From: Micromonospora sp. MP36
GTDB taxonomy: Bacteria; Actinomycetota; Actinomycetes; Mycobacteriales; Micromonosporaceae
Length of the DNA stretch: 64,000 nt
NCBI RefSeq assembly: GCF_008119785.1
Contig: NZ_VSFA01000005.1
Coordinates: 124,001-188,000 of the forward strand
Direction of reading: 5' to 3'
Part shown: positions 44,387 through 53,027 of the stretch, one piece after another
Layout of the letters: each line of letters opens with the position of its first letter
Position numbering within the stretch: position 1 is the first letter of the stretch
The notes under the pieces: model-generated
Seen by the model: the letters and a program-made list of their open reading frames with translations, nothing else
Told to the model about the DNA's origin: nothing
The model's database searches: none
Made by a program: the position numbers and the translations under genes

Positions 44387-46045
44387 TCAGGGCAGCGCGG
44401 CGACCGCCTCGGCGTACGCGGCCCCGGTGCTGACGGCGGCGGCGACCAGCACCACGAGCTGCGCCGGGGCCACCCCGTGCGTCAGGTCGGTGGTGACGTC
44501 GGCGGCCAGCGCCACGGTCCCGTCGCCCGGGTCGTGCACGTACGCCGCCGGCAGCAGCCGGTCGTGGTTCCACGCGTTGCAGAACGCGTACGCCTCGGCG
44601 CGCCGCGCGGCCGGCAGCCGCCGGGTCGCCACCACCCGCGCGTGCAGGATCTCCCCGCGCCGCCCGAGCCGGCGGAACTCGATGACCGCCTCGCCCCAAC
44701 GCCCCACCACCGTGCCGTCCGGCTCCACCGCGTACCCGTCCCCGCGTACGTCGAGGGCGGCGGTGAGCAGCGCCAGGCTCAGCGGGGCCGGCTCCTCCTC
44801 GCCCGGTGGGCCGGGTTCGGCCGGGTCGTCGTCCGGCCACTCGGCAGCGTCGTCCTCGGTGGGCAGCGGCACCGGCTCGGCGAGCGGGCGCTCGGCCAAC
44901 CAGGCGGCGATCCGCCCGGACTGGTGGCCGGTGCCGTTACGGGCGTCGAAGCTGCCGGCCAGCGTGGTGGCGAGCGTCTGGAGCTGCCCGCCGAGCGTGG
45001 TCAGGTCCACCTCGGCGGCCGGCCGTGGCCCGTGCCCGGGGCGGTGCAGCCGCCGCCCGCCGAGGCCGGCCTCGACCGCCAGCCCGCAGAGCAGCGCGCC
45101 GGCCGCCGCGAACTCCATCGCGGCCAGGTCGTCGGCGGTCCGGTCCAGCCGGGGCAGCTGCTCGGCGAGGATGTCCAGCCCATGGGCGAGGTGCCCGCCC
45201 AGCGCGCAGAACCGCAGGTGCGCGGCGAGCAGCGGGAACGCGCCCCGCTCCCGGCGGTGCCGGCGGTACGCCCGCACGTGCGCGCGGGCGGCGCGGGCCG
45301 CGTCGCCGGTGTGCAGCCACGGCAGCAGCGCCACCGCCAGCGCCCGTTCCGGCTGGTCGGTGCAGCCCACCTCGCCGTCGAGCACCGGACGCAGCGCCGC
45401 CAGGGCCGCCACCGGCTCGCCCCAGCCGGCCAGCAGTTCGGCTCGCCGAGCCGGGGCGCATCCGGGGCAACCGGCGACCGGGTCGGCTGCCGCCGACCAT
45501 TCCGGGTCGCGGCGCGGCGTCGGACTCGTCGAGCCGGAATGGTCGTACGCCCGCTCCGGCTCGCGGTCGTCGTGCCAGCGGGCGTACTCCCGCCGGGCGG
45601 TCGGCTCGTCGCCGAGGTGGTCGGCGAGCCGGCAGCGCAGCTCGGCCACCGGCTCGGCGTCCGGGCCCAGCCGGTCGGCGAGATCGTCCAACAGGGACCG
45701 GGCCTGGTCGAGGCCGATCCGGGGGGTGGCGAACAGCGCCTCCACCGCCTGCCGCTGGTGCCGGTGCAGCCGTTCGGCGTCGCCGGGGCGGCCCGCCAGC
45801 AGCCCGGGCGTCCGGTCGAGCGCGGCGAGGCAGCGGCGCACCGGCTCCACCAACCGCCACCGCTCCCCGAGCTGCAGGTACGCCTCCATCAGCGCGAACC
45901 GCGCCGCCAGCGCGGTCCGCGGATCGCCGATCGCGTCGGCCCGCGCGGCGATCCGGTCCAGCTCGGCGCAGCGGGCCTCGCCGTCGGGCAGGTCCCGGGC
46001 GTCGGCGAGGGCGTCGGCCAGGCCCCGGTCGCGGAAGGTGGTCAC
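44387..46045 (-). CDS. Large helical-repeat protein with C-terminal YbjN domain
   Basis: A 552-residue protein. Residues about 1-400 are Ala/Arg/Leu-rich helical repeats (TPR-like in feel, not confirmed). The C-terminal part is YbjN-like: 'VVGRWGEAVIEFRRLGRRGEILHARVVATRRL ... EAYAFCNAWNHDRLLPAAYVHDPGDGTVALAADVTTDLTHGVAPAQLVVLV'. YbjN proteins resemble secretion-chaperone folds and their role is unclear. The GTG start overlaps the stop of the preceding YbjN gene (GTGA). A family A repeat encodes the in-frame peptide 'SPTPRRDPEWS' (residues about 168-184). Confidence 0.75.
   Translation of the reverse strand: MTTFRDRGLADALADARDLPDGEARCAELDRIAARADAIGDPRTALAARFALMEAYLQLGERWRLVEPVRRCLAALDRTPGLLAGRPGDAERLHRHQRQAVEALFATPRIGLDQARSLLDDLADRLGPDAEPVAELRCRLADHLGDEPTARREYARWHDDREPERAYDHSGSTSPTPRRDPEWSAAADPVAGCPGCAPARRAELLAGWGEPVAALAALRPVLDGEVGCTDQPERALAVALLPWLHTGDAARAARAHVRAYRRHRRERGAFPLLAAHLRFCALGGHLAHGLDILAEQLPRLDRTADDLAAMEFAAAGALLCGLAVEAGLGGRRLHRPGHGPRPAAEVDLTTLGGQLQTLATTLAGSFDARNGTGHQSGRIAAWLAERPLAEPVPLPTEDDAAEWPDDDPAEPGPPGEEEPAPLSLALLTAALDVRGDGYAVEPDGTVVGRWGEAVIEFRRLGRRGEILHARVVATRRLPAARRAEAYAFCNAWNHDRLLPAAYVHDPGDGTVALAADVTTDLTHGVAPAQLVVLVAAAVSTGAAYAEAVAALP
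45494..45545. repeat. Family A palindrome inside a coding sequence
   Basis: A full 52-bp copy with arms CGACCATTCCGG / CCGGAATGGTCG. Both arms differ from the usual CGACGGCTCCAG yet remain perfectly complementary. It is read through in frame by the YbjN-domain gene. Confidence 0.85.
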
Positions 46046-46521
46046 CGCAGCGACCCGCCGGGCAGGCGGCCGACTTCGGCGGCGAGTTGGCAGCCGGTGG
46101 CGATGCCGCAGTCGATGAGCTGGTCGAGCTGGTGCGGGGTGACCCCGCGTTCCAGGTCGGTGGTCACCTCACCGCAGACCTGGGCCAGCCCGTCGTCGGC
46201 CACGTGCACGAACGCCTTGGGCCAGAGCCGGTCGTGGTTCCAGGAGTTGCAGAACGCGTAGAGGTCGGGGACGTGCTCGATGCCGAAGCGGTGGCCGGCG
46301 ACGGTGCGTACCTGGAGCACCTCCCCGGCGGCGCCGCGCCGGTAGAACCAGATGAGGCTCTCGTCCCAGCGCCCCACCAGGTCGCCGTCGGCGTCCTCGG
46401 CCACCGCGTACCCCCGGTTGGCCAGCACGGCGGCGATCAGCTCGCGGGTCAGCGGCCGCAGCGCCTGCGGGTGTCCGGCCAGGGGGCCGTCCGGACCGTC
46501 CTCGATCTCCGGCGACGCCAT
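46042..46521 (-). CDS. YbjN domain-containing protein
   Basis: A 159-residue protein consisting almost entirely of one YbjN-type domain: 'LTRELIAAVLANRGYAVAEDADGDLVGRWDESLIWFYRRGAAGEVLQVRTVAGHRF' and 'LYAFCNSWNHDRLWPKAFVHVADDGLAQVCGEVTTDLERGVTPHQLDQLIDCGI'. The domain closely parallels the C-terminus of the next gene, so the pair looks like a domain duplication. ATG 46521 has AAGGGAT upstream. It is divergent from ftsK. Confidence 0.85.
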   Translation of the reverse strand: MASPEIEDGPDGPLAGHPQALRPLTRELIAAVLANRGYAVAEDADGDLVGRWDESLIWFYRRGAAGEVLQVRTVAGHRFGIEHVPDLYAFCNSWNHDRLWPKAFVHVADDGLAQVCGEVTTDLERGVTPHQLDQLIDCGIATGCQLAAEVGRLPGGSLR

Positions 46522-46623
46522 GAGGGCATCCCTTCTGAGGCGAATAACACAACGGACGGCGCGGCCCGTGCTGCGACGCGCGGACACGACCCGGAAAAGC
46601 GGCGATCTGCCGGGTCCCGCCGT

Positions 46624-46629
46624 TACCGT
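46624..46629 (+). promoter_or_regulatory. -10 element of a leaderless promoter for ftsK
   Basis: TACCGT, 6 nt before ATG 46636. Confidence 0.5.
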
Positions 46630-46635
46630 GACTGT

Positions 46636-49092
46636 ATGGCGGGCCGTACCTCTCAGGCGAGCCGGCGGCGCGGCGCGTCGCCGCGCGGTACCACGAACAG
46701 CCGTGCCCGTCAGCCCGCGAAGAAGGCGACCCGGGCCACCCCGCGGCGGCGACCGGCGGCGCGGCCGAGCCCGGCCGCCTACCTGGGCCGCGCGATCGGT
46801 GCGATGTGGATGGGCGTGGCGCACGGTTTGGGCTGGGCCGTCCGCGCCGCCGGCCGGCAGGCCGCCTCCGCCCGCGACCTCGACCCGGAGCACCGCCGCG
46901 ACGGTGCCGGGCTGCTCCTGTTCGGCCTGGCCATCCTCAGCGCGGTGGCCATCTGGTTCGGCGGCGCCGGGCCGGTCGGCGCGCGCCTGGCCGACACCGT
47001 CCGGCTCTTCCTCGGCGCGATCGCGATCGTCGTGCCGGTGCTGCTGATGATCGGCGCCTGGCGGCTGTTGCGCACGCCAGGGGACCCGGCCCACCGCGGG
47101 CGCGGCCTGGTCGGCTGGGGTTCCATGCTGCTCGCCACCGCGGCGATGCTGCACATCGGACAGGATCCGGTCGACGCGGTGCAGCGCGACTACGCGGGCG
47201 GGCTGATCGGCGCCGGCCTCGGCGACCTGCTGGCGGCCGCGATCACCCCCTGGGTGGCGGTGCCGCTGCTCATCCTGTTGCTGGTCTTCGGCCTGCTGGT
47301 GGTCACCGCGACCCCGATCAACAAGATCCCGGAGCGGCTCGGGCTGCTCGCCGGCTCCCTGGTCGCGCCGCCGGAGGCGGCGGACGCCGAGACCGAGGCG
47401 TCGGCCAAGCCGGCCCGCAAGCGACCAGCGAAGCGCCTCCCGCCGCCGCTGGACCCGGCGGACCCGGACGACGACCTCGACGGGGTCGACCTGCAGGACA
47501 CGCTGGTGCTGCCGCGCAAGCCGCCGGCGAAGGTGCCCGCGAGCCGCAAGCCGGTGGAGCCGCCGGAGCACTCGCCGCTGCCCACCCGGGCCGAGCAGCT
47601 CGCCCTCACCGGGTTGGCCGGCGACTACACCCTGCCGCCGGCCAACATCCTGGGCAGCGGCGCCGCGCCGAAGAGCCGGAGCAAGGCCAACGACGAGGTG
47701 ATCGCCGCGCTGACCGGCGTCTTCGAACAGTTCGACGTGGACGCTGCGGTCACCGGTTTCACCCGCGGCCCGACGGTCACCCGCTACGAGGTGGAGCTGG
47801 GCCCGGGCGTCAAGGTGGAGCGGATCACCCAGCTCTCCCGCAACATCGCGTACGCGGTTAAGTCGCCGGACGTGCGGATCCTCAGCCCGATCCCGGGCAA
47901 GAGCGCGGTCGGCGTGGAGATCCCGAACACCGACCCGGAGAACGTCGCGCTGGGCGACGTGCTCCGCTCGCGCGCCGCGAAGAGCGACCACCATCCGATG
48001 GTGGTCGCGCTCGGTAAGGACATCGAGGGCGGCTACGTGGTGGCCAACCTCGCGAAGATGCCGCACATCCTCATCGCGGGGGCCACCGGCGCCGGCAAGT
48101 CGAGTTGCCTGAACACCCTGCTTGTGTCCATTTTGACCCGGGCCACCCCGGACGAGGTGCGTCTGCTGCTCATCGACCCGAAGCGGGTCGAGCTGACCGG
48201 CTACGAGGGCATCCCGCACCTGGTCACGCCGATCGTGACCAACCCGAAGAAGGCGGCCGACTCGCTGGAGTGGGTCGTCCGCGAGATGGACATGCGCTAC
48301 GACGACCTCGCCGCCAACGGGGTCCGGCACATCGACGACTTCAACCGCAAGGTCCGCAACGGCGAGATCAAGGCCCCGCCGGGCAGCGAGCGGGAGCTGC
48401 GGCCGTACCCGTACCTGCTGGTGATCGTGGACGAGCTGGCCGACCTGATGATGGTCGCGCCGCGCGACGTGGAGGACTCGATCGTCCGGATCACCCAGCT
48501 CGCCCGGGCCGCCGGCATCCACCTGGTGCTCGCCACCCAGCGTCCCTCGGTCGACGTGGTCACCGGCCTGATCAAGGCGAACGTGCCGTCCCGGCTGGCC
48601 TTCGCCACCTCCTCGCTGGCCGACTCGCGGGTCATCCTCGACCAGCCCGGCGCGGAGAAGCTGCTGGGTCGCGGTGACGGGCTCTTCCTGCCGATGGGCG
48701 CCTCGAAGCCGGTCCGCATCCAGGGCGCCTGGGTAACCGAGCGCGAGATCCACGACGTGGTGAAGTTCTGCAAGAACCAGCGCGAGCCGGAGTTCCGCGC
48801 GGACGTGCTGACCGCCGCGCAGGACAGCAAGAAGAAGATCGACGAGGACATCGGCGACGACCTGGACCTGCTGGTGCAGGCGGTGGAGCTGGTGGTCACC
48901 TCGCAGTTCGGGTCCACCTCGATGCTCCAGCGCAAGCTGCGGGTCGGTTTCGCCAAGGCGGGCCGGCTGATGGACCTGATGGAGACCCGGGGTGTGGTCG
49001 GGCCGTCCGAGGGCTCCAAGGCCCGCGACGTGCTGGTCAAGCCGGACGAGTTGGAGGAGGTCCTGGCCGGCCTGCGCGGCGGCGATGGCTGA
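46636..49092 (+). CDS. ftsK: DNA translocase FtsK/SpoIIIE
   Basis: An 818-residue septal DNA pump. The basic N-terminus (about 1-50) is followed by four to five membrane helices (about 90-245) and a Pro/Lys/Asp-rich linker (about 250-330). The alpha domain and beta motor contain Walker A 'GATGAGKSSCLNTLL', 'IDPKRVELTGYEGIPHLVTPIVTNPKKA' and Walker B 'LLVIVDELADLMMVAP'. The C-terminal gamma winged helix is 'LLVQAVELVVTSQFGSTSMLQRKLRVGFAKAGRLMDLMETRGVVGPSEGSKARDVLV', which reads KOPS-type sequences. It moves chromosomes through the closing septum during sporulation or division. A long upstream open frame is not part of the gene. Confidence 0.96.
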   Translation: MAGRTSQASRRRGASPRGTTNSRARQPAKKATRATPRRRPAARPSPAAYLGRAIGAMWMGVAHGLGWAVRAAGRQAASARDLDPEHRRDGAGLLLFGLAILSAVAIWFGGAGPVGARLADTVRLFLGAIAIVVPVLLMIGAWRLLRTPGDPAHRGRGLVGWGSMLLATAAMLHIGQDPVDAVQRDYAGGLIGAGLGDLLAAAITPWVAVPLLILLLVFGLLVVTATPINKIPERLGLLAGSLVAPPEAADAETEASAKPARKRPAKRLPPPLDPADPDDDLDGVDLQDTLVLPRKPPAKVPASRKPVEPPEHSPLPTRAEQLALTGLAGDYTLPPANILGSGAAPKSRSKANDEVIAALTGVFEQFDVDAAVTGFTRGPTVTRYEVELGPGVKVERITQLSRNIAYAVKSPDVRILSPIPGKSAVGVEIPNTDPENVALGDVLRSRAAKSDHHPMVVALGKDIEGGYVVANLAKMPHILIAGATGAGKSSCLNTLLVSILTRATPDEVRLLLIDPKRVELTGYEGIPHLVTPIVTNPKKAADSLEWVVREMDMRYDDLAANGVRHIDDFNRKVRNGEIKAPPGSERELRPYPYLLVIVDELADLMMVAPRDVEDSIVRITQLARAAGIHLVLATQRPSVDVVTGLIKANVPSRLAFATSSLADSRVILDQPGAEKLLGRGDGLFLPMGASKPVRIQGAWVTEREIHDVVKFCKNQREPEFRADVLTAAQDSKKKIDEDIGDDLDLLVQAVELVVTSQFGSTSMLQRKLRVGFAKAGRLMDLMETRGVVGPSEGSKARDVLVKPDELEEVLAGLRGGDG

Positions 49093-49462
49093 GCCGCCCG
49101 GCGCCCAGGAACTCTTCCCGATCCTGGTCACCGCCGATCTGCCGGCCGCCCTACGCTTCTACCGGGACCTGCTCGGCGGCGTGGAGACCTACCGCTATCC
49201 GGCGTCCGGCGAGGTGGAGTTCGTCGCCCTCCGGCTGGGCGCGAGCTCCCTCGGCCTCGGCGTGTCGGACGAGCCGGAGGCGCTCACCAACAACCGGGTC
49301 CGGCTGTGGGCGTACGTGCCGGACTGCGACGCCGCCCACGAGCGACTGCGCGACGCCGGGGTGACGGTCCTCGCCGCGCCGGTGGACCAGCCGTGGGGGG
49401 AGCGCATGGCGGTGGTCCTCGATCCGGACGGCAATCAGGTCATGCTCGCCGAGCGCGGCTGA
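49085..49462 (+). CDS. VOC (glyoxalase/bleomycin-resistance fold) family protein
   Basis: A 125-residue protein with one VOC module pair: 'LFPILVTADLPAALRFYRDLLGG' and 'AAPVDQPWGERMAVVLDPDGNQVMLAERG'. The Glu in 'NQVMLAE' is a likely metal ligand; a central 'LGASSLGLGVSDEPEA' occupies the middle. Substrate unknown. ATG 49085 lies inside the end of ftsK (8-bp overlap), so it is co-transcribed. Confidence 0.85.
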   Translation: MAEPPGAQELFPILVTADLPAALRFYRDLLGGVETYRYPASGEVEFVALRLGASSLGLGVSDEPEALTNNRVRLWAYVPDCDAAHERLRDAGVTVLAAPVDQPWGERMAVVLDPDGNQVMLAERG

Positions 49463-49622
49463 CCTCCCATGGCTTCACCTCGTTCCGAGCGGGCGCTGAT
49501 CAGGTCGCAACTGGACCGTCCGCCCCGGTTCCGAGGCCCGCGCCGCCATCGCTCGGCGAGTGGCGCCCGGCATGCCCGCGGGCCCGCCGGCCGAGCGGCG
49601 GGCCCGCGGAGCGGACGCGTGC

Positions 49623-49868
49623 TCAGGAGTTCAACAGCGCTGCGGCGATCACCATGCCGAGCACGGCGCCGACGACGCTGGCGGCGGCGGCGTACCAGCC
49701 GAGCGGCTTGTCGCCCAGCACCGCGCCGACGATGCCGAGGATCAGCCCGACCAGGCCGAACAGCGGCGGCAGGAAGAAGATCGCGATGACCGCGAAGACG
49801 AACGCGAGGATGGTGCAGACGCGCGCCGCACTGCTGCGCGGGCGGGCGGTGGCAGGCATGTCGGCCAT
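49623..49868 (-). CDS. Small two-helix membrane protein (DUF4190-like)
   Basis: An 81-residue protein. A short basic N-terminus is followed by two hydrophobic hairpins: 'CTILAFVFAVIAIFFLPPLFGLVGLILGIVGAVLG' and 'LGWYAAAASVVGAVLGMVIAAALL'. This resembles DUF4190-type small membrane proteins. ATG 49868 is preceded by GGAGG. Function unknown. Confidence 0.7.
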   Translation of the reverse strand: MADMPATARPRSSAARVCTILAFVFAVIAIFFLPPLFGLVGLILGIVGAVLGDKPLGWYAAAASVVGAVLGMVIAAALLNS

Positions 49869-49963
49869 GGTGTCCTCCGTCAGATAGGCCCTCGGGCGAG
49901 GTGAGGGAGCACTACCCGCTATCCACCGGCCGCCAAACCGGACGCCGGCGCCGTTTCCGGGCC

Positions 49964-50278
49964 TCAGTGGAAGAACTTGAGGCCCACCACGCCGGCGACG
50001 ACCAGCAGCAGGCAGCCGATCCGGGGCAGGGTGGCCGGCTCGTGCAGCGCGAGCATGCCGACCAGGGCGGTCCCCACCGCCCCGATTCCCACCCAGACCG
50101 CGTAGCCGGTGCCGACGGGGATGTCGCGCATGGCGTACGCCAGGCCGGCCATGCTCGCCACCAGCGAGACGCCGAAGACGAGCGAGGGGAGGGGGCGGCT
50201 GAAGCCGGCGCTGCGGTCGAGGGCGATCGCCCACACGGTCTCCAGCAGTCCGGAGAGCACCAGCACGATCCAGGCCAT
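49964..50278 (-). CDS. gdx: SMR-family guanidinium exporter (Gdx/SugE type)
   Basis: A 104-residue four-helix small multidrug resistance protein. The membrane-embedded Glu13 is in 'MAWIVLVLSGLLETVWAIALDRSAGF' and the Gdx signature is 'VGTGYAVWVGIGAVGTALVGM'. Gdx proteins export guanidinium by proton antiport, whereas EmrE relatives export drugs. The leader contains a guanidine-III-type aptamer (50335-50373, minus strand), which strongly supports guanidinium as substrate. ATG 50278 is preceded by AGAGGTGATCTC. Confidence 0.9.
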   Translation of the reverse strand: MAWIVLVLSGLLETVWAIALDRSAGFSRPLPSLVFGVSLVASMAGLAYAMRDIPVGTGYAVWVGIGAVGTALVGMLALHEPATLPRIGCLLLVVAGVVGLKFFH

Positions 50279-50373
50279 GAGATCACCTCTGACGAGTGCC
50301 CGGCCACCGGGGCCGGGACGGGGCGGTCACACGGGGCGTCTTGGCCTGACCGGGTACGCCACCACTCGTCCGG
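50279..50373 (-). promoter_or_regulatory. Guanidine-III (ykkC-III) riboswitch in the gdx leader
   Basis: On the minus strand the aptamer (50373 to 50335) begins CCGGACGAG, continues GCGTACCCGGTCAGG and ends CCAAGACGCC. These are the conserved blocks of guanidine-III riboswitches. The predicted helix GGCGT/ACGCC and the CCGG/CCGG pseudoknot are intact. CACTCGTC just before the Shine-Dalgarno (minus-strand complement of 50291-50298) is the exact complement of aptamer bases GACGAGTG (50363-50370). This supports ligand-dependent switching of translation. Confidence 0.85.
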
Positions 50374-50451
50374 GGCGGCACGGGGCCGCCGCGGCCGACG
50401 GTAGCACCGGGGTGCGGTCACTGGGCGGTGAGAAAGCCCACCAACGGTGGA

Positions 50452-50469
50452 TCTCAAGTTAACTTCAGG
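50452..50469. promoter_or_regulatory. MerR/SoxR-type operator
   Basis: TCTCAAGTTAACTTCAGG contains the perfect palindrome AAGTTAACTT (50456-50465). It matches the classical SoxR-type site CCTCAAGTTAACTTGAGG at 16 of 18 positions. It lies 16 nt upstream of ATG 50486, where a MerR-type regulator would sit between -35 and -10. Confidence 0.55.
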
Positions 50470-50485
50470 TTGCACCATGGGCCGC

Positions 50486-51409
50486 ATGACCCTGCTCTTC
50501 TCCGACGAGGACGTCGCCGCCGCGGTGGACGCGCCGCTCACCGTCGCCGCCATGCGGGACGCCCTGCTGGCCGCGTACGAGGGCCGGCTGATCGCCCCGC
50601 CCCGGGCGTCCGCCCCGCTGGGCGGCGGCCGGATGGTGCTCACCGCCGGTCACCTCACCGGCGAGTGGTACGGCTTCCGCTCGTACGACACCTTCGGGCA
50701 CCCGGAGAGCGGGCAGTTGGTCGTGCTGCACGACGCGCGGACCGGGGCGGTGCGGGCGATCGCGGTCGGTGACGAGCTGGGCTCCCGGCGTACCGGCGGG
50801 CTGGGCGGGGTGGCCGTCGACGCCCTCGCCCGCCCGGACGCCGCCAGGGTCGGAGTGATCGGCTCCGGCCGCCAGGCGTGGACCCAGGTCTGGGCCGCCG
50901 CCGCGGTCCGGCCGCTGCGCGAGGTGACCGTGCACAGCCGCTCGGCGGCCCGGCGGGAGGCGTTCGCCGCCCGGGTCCGGGCCGAGTTGGGCGTGCCGGC
51001 CCGCGCGGTCGCCTCCGCCGCCGAGGCGGTCCGTGACCGGGACGTGGTGCTGCTCGCCACCACCAGCACCACGCCGGTGCTCGACGCCCGCGACCTCGCC
51101 CCGGGCACCCACGTCAACACCGTTGGCTTCAAGCAGGTCAACCGGCACGAGTTCGGCACCGACCTGCTGGACGCCGCCGACCTGCTGGTCACCGACTCGC
51201 CGGCGCAGGCCGCCGCGTACGTCCCGCCGATGCTCACCGCTGTCGAGCCGTACGCCGGCCGGCTGCGCGACCTGGGTGCGGTGCTGGCGGGGGCGGTCCC
51301 GGGTCGGACCGGCGCGGACCAGATCTCGGTCTTCTGCTCCACCGGCCTGGCGGGCACCGAGGTCTTCCTGCTGGACCGGCTGGCCCGGGTCGGCGCCCCG
51401 GCCCGCTGA
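50486..51409 (+). CDS. Ornithine cyclodeaminase/mu-crystallin family protein
   Basis: A 307-residue NAD(P)-binding protein. '[43 protein letters not shown]' is the Rossmann motif; '[29 protein letters not shown]' is the family active-site region. Members include ornithine cyclodeaminase, alanine dehydrogenase and ketimine reductase, so the substrate is open. Start ATG 50486 ([15 protein letters not shown]) fits the family; the in-frame GTG at 50447 would lie upstream of the MerR-type operator. That operator suggests redox or metal control. Confidence 0.85.
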   Translation: MTLLFSDEDVAAAVDAPLTVAAMRDALLAAYEGRLIAPPRASAPLGGGRMVLTAGHLTGEWYGFRSYDTFGHPESGQLVVLHDARTGAVRAIAVGDELGSRRTGGLGGVAVDALARPDAARVGVIGSGRQAWTQVWAAAAVRPLREVTVHSRSAARREAFAARVRAELGVPARAVASAAEAVRDRDVVLLATTSTTPVLDARDLAPGTHVNTVGFKQVNRHEFGTDLLDAADLLVTDSPAQAAAYVPPMLTAVEPYAGRLRDLGAVLAGAVPGRTGADQISVFCSTGLAGTEVFLLDRLARVGAPAR

Positions 51410-51485
51410 CGGCCGGGCGGTCGGGCGCACTGTGAGCCGGCCGATGCGGGCGGCCCGCCGTCGTGGGGTTCCCAGCGTGGCCCGG

Positions 51486-51491
51486 TACCCT
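51486..51491 (+). promoter_or_regulatory. -10 element of a leaderless promoter for rimO
   Basis: TACCCT, 6 nt before GTG 51498. Confidence 0.4.
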
Positions 51492-51497
51492 CGGGTG

Positions 51498-53027
51498 GTG
51501 TCTGCCACCTCCCCTTCCGACGCGCCGCGCCGCGACCTGGAGCTGTCGTCCGCCCCCGACGGCCGTCGCGTCGCCCTGCTGACCCTGGGCTGCGCCCGTA
51601 ACGAGGTCGACTCGGAGGAGTTGGCCGCGCGACTGCACGCCGACGGCTGGCAGGTGACCACCGACGGCGAGGGCGCCGACGTGGTGGTCGTGAACACGTG
51701 CGGCTTCGTGGAGAAGGCCAAGCAGGACTCGATCCAGACGCTGCTCGCCGCGGCCGACACCGGAGCCAAGGTGGTCGCCGCCGGCTGCATGGCCGAGCGG
51801 TACGGCCGCGAGCTGGCCGACAGCCTGCCCGAGGCGCAGGCCGTGCTCAGCTTCGACGACTACCCGGACATCTCCGCCCGGCTGAACGCGGTCGTCGCGG
51901 GCGAGGCGCTGGACGCGCACACCCCGCGGGACCGGCGCGAGCTGCTGCCGCTCACCCCGGTGAAGCGGCGCGACGCGGCGGTCTCGCTGCCCGGCCACGG
52001 GACCCCGACCCGGGCCCTCGCGGAGACCGACGAGCACACGCCGGCCCATTTGCGGCAGGTGCTGCGGCACCGGCTCGACACCGGGCCGGTCGCCTCGCTC
52101 AAGCTGGCCAGCGGCTGCGACCGCCGCTGCGCGTTCTGCGCCATCCCGGCGTTCCGTGGCGCGTTCGTCTCGCGTACCCCGGACGAGCTGCTCGCCGAGG
52201 CGGAGTGGCTGGCCAAGACCGGCGTCCGCGAGCTGGTGCTGGTCAGCGAGAACTCCACCTCGTACGGCAAGGACCTGGGCGACCCCCGGGCGTTGGAGAA
52301 GCTGCTGCCGCAGCTCGCCGCGATCGACGGGATCGTCCGGGTGCGGGCCAGCTACCTCCAGCCCGCCGAGACCCGGCCCGGCCTGGTCGAGGTGATCGCC
52401 ACCACGCCCGGCGTGGCGCCCTACTTCGACCTGTCGTTCCAGCACTCCAGCGAGCCGGTGCTGCGCCGGATGCGCCGTTTCGGCTCCACCGACCGCTTCC
52501 TGGAGCTGCTGGCCTCCGCCCGCGCCCTCGCCCCCGAGGCGGGCGCCCGGAGCAACTTCATCGTCGGTTTCCCCGGCGAGACCCGGCAGGACGTGGCCGA
52601 GCTGGTCCGGTTCCTGACCGAGGCGCGCCTCGACGCGATCGGCGTGTTCGACTACAGCGACGAGGACGGCACCGAGGCCGCCGGCCTGCCGGGCAAGGTC
52701 TCCGCCGCCACCGTGAAGCGGCGCTACGACAAGCTCAGCGCGCTCGCCGACGAGCTCTGCTCGCAGCGGGCCGAGGAGCGGCTCGGCTCGACGGTCGAGG
52801 TGCTGGTCGACTCGGTCGCCGACGGCATGGTCGAGGGGCGGGCGGCGCACCAGGCACCCGAGGTGGACGGCTCGACCACCCTGGTCGCGCCGGCGGGCGG
52901 CGGGGTCGACCTGGCCGCGCTGCGCCCCGGCGACCTGGTCCGGGCCACGGTGACCGCGACCGAGGGTGTCGACCTGGTCGCCGTACCGGATGAGATGATC
53001 TCGGCGGCGCCCGGCGCGGCACGGTGA
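51498..53027 (+). CDS. rimO: Ribosomal protein uS12 methylthiotransferase RimO
   Basis: A 509-residue radical-SAM enzyme that methylthiolates an Asp of ribosomal protein S12. The N-terminal UPF0004 domain has '[20 protein letters not shown]' and '[16 protein letters not shown]', with Cys ligands. The radical-SAM cluster is CxxxCxxC at about 207-214 ('[12 protein letters not shown]') and the C-terminal TRAM domain runs from about 440. The first ~17 residues ([11 protein letters not shown]) come from half of a family A repeat rather than from conserved sequence. Its stop overlaps pgsA (GTGA). Confidence 0.95.
   Translation: MSATSPSDAPRRDLELSSAPDGRRVALLTLGCARNEVDSEELAARLHADGWQVTTDGEGADVVVVNTCGFVEKAKQDSIQTLLAAADTGAKVVAAGCMAERYGRELADSLPEAQAVLSFDDYPDISARLNAVVAGEALDAHTPRDRRELLPLTPVKRRDAAVSLPGHGTPTRALAETDEHTPAHLRQVLRHRLDTGPVASLKLASGCDRRCAFCAIPAFRGAFVSRTPDELLAEAEWLAKTGVRELVLVSENSTSYGKDLGDPRALEKLLPQLAAIDGIVRVRASYLQPAETRPGLVEVIATTPGVAPYFDLSFQHSSEPVLRRMRRFGSTDRFLELLASARALAPEAGARSNFIVGFPGETRQDVAELVRFLTEARLDAIGVFDYSDEDGTEAAGLPGKVSAATVKRRYDKLSALADELCSQRAEERLGSTVEVLVDSVADGMVEGRAAHQAPEVDGSTTLVAPAGGGVDLAALRPGDLVRATVTATEGVDLVAVPDEMISAAPGAAR
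51519..51548 (-). repeat. Half of a family A palindrome at the rimO N-terminus
   Basis: Only the right half (core plus CTGGAGCTGTCG arm) is present. It is translated in the same frame as the copies in the YbjN-domain and multicopper-oxidase-like genes (APRRDLE-type peptide). Confidence 0.65.

Noticed and set aside
44806..46635. A 600-codon in-frame extension upstream of ftsK
   Set aside because: It runs antisense through the YbjN-domain genes with Arg/Pro/Ala-only composition. ftsK has a clear promoter element and start at 46636.
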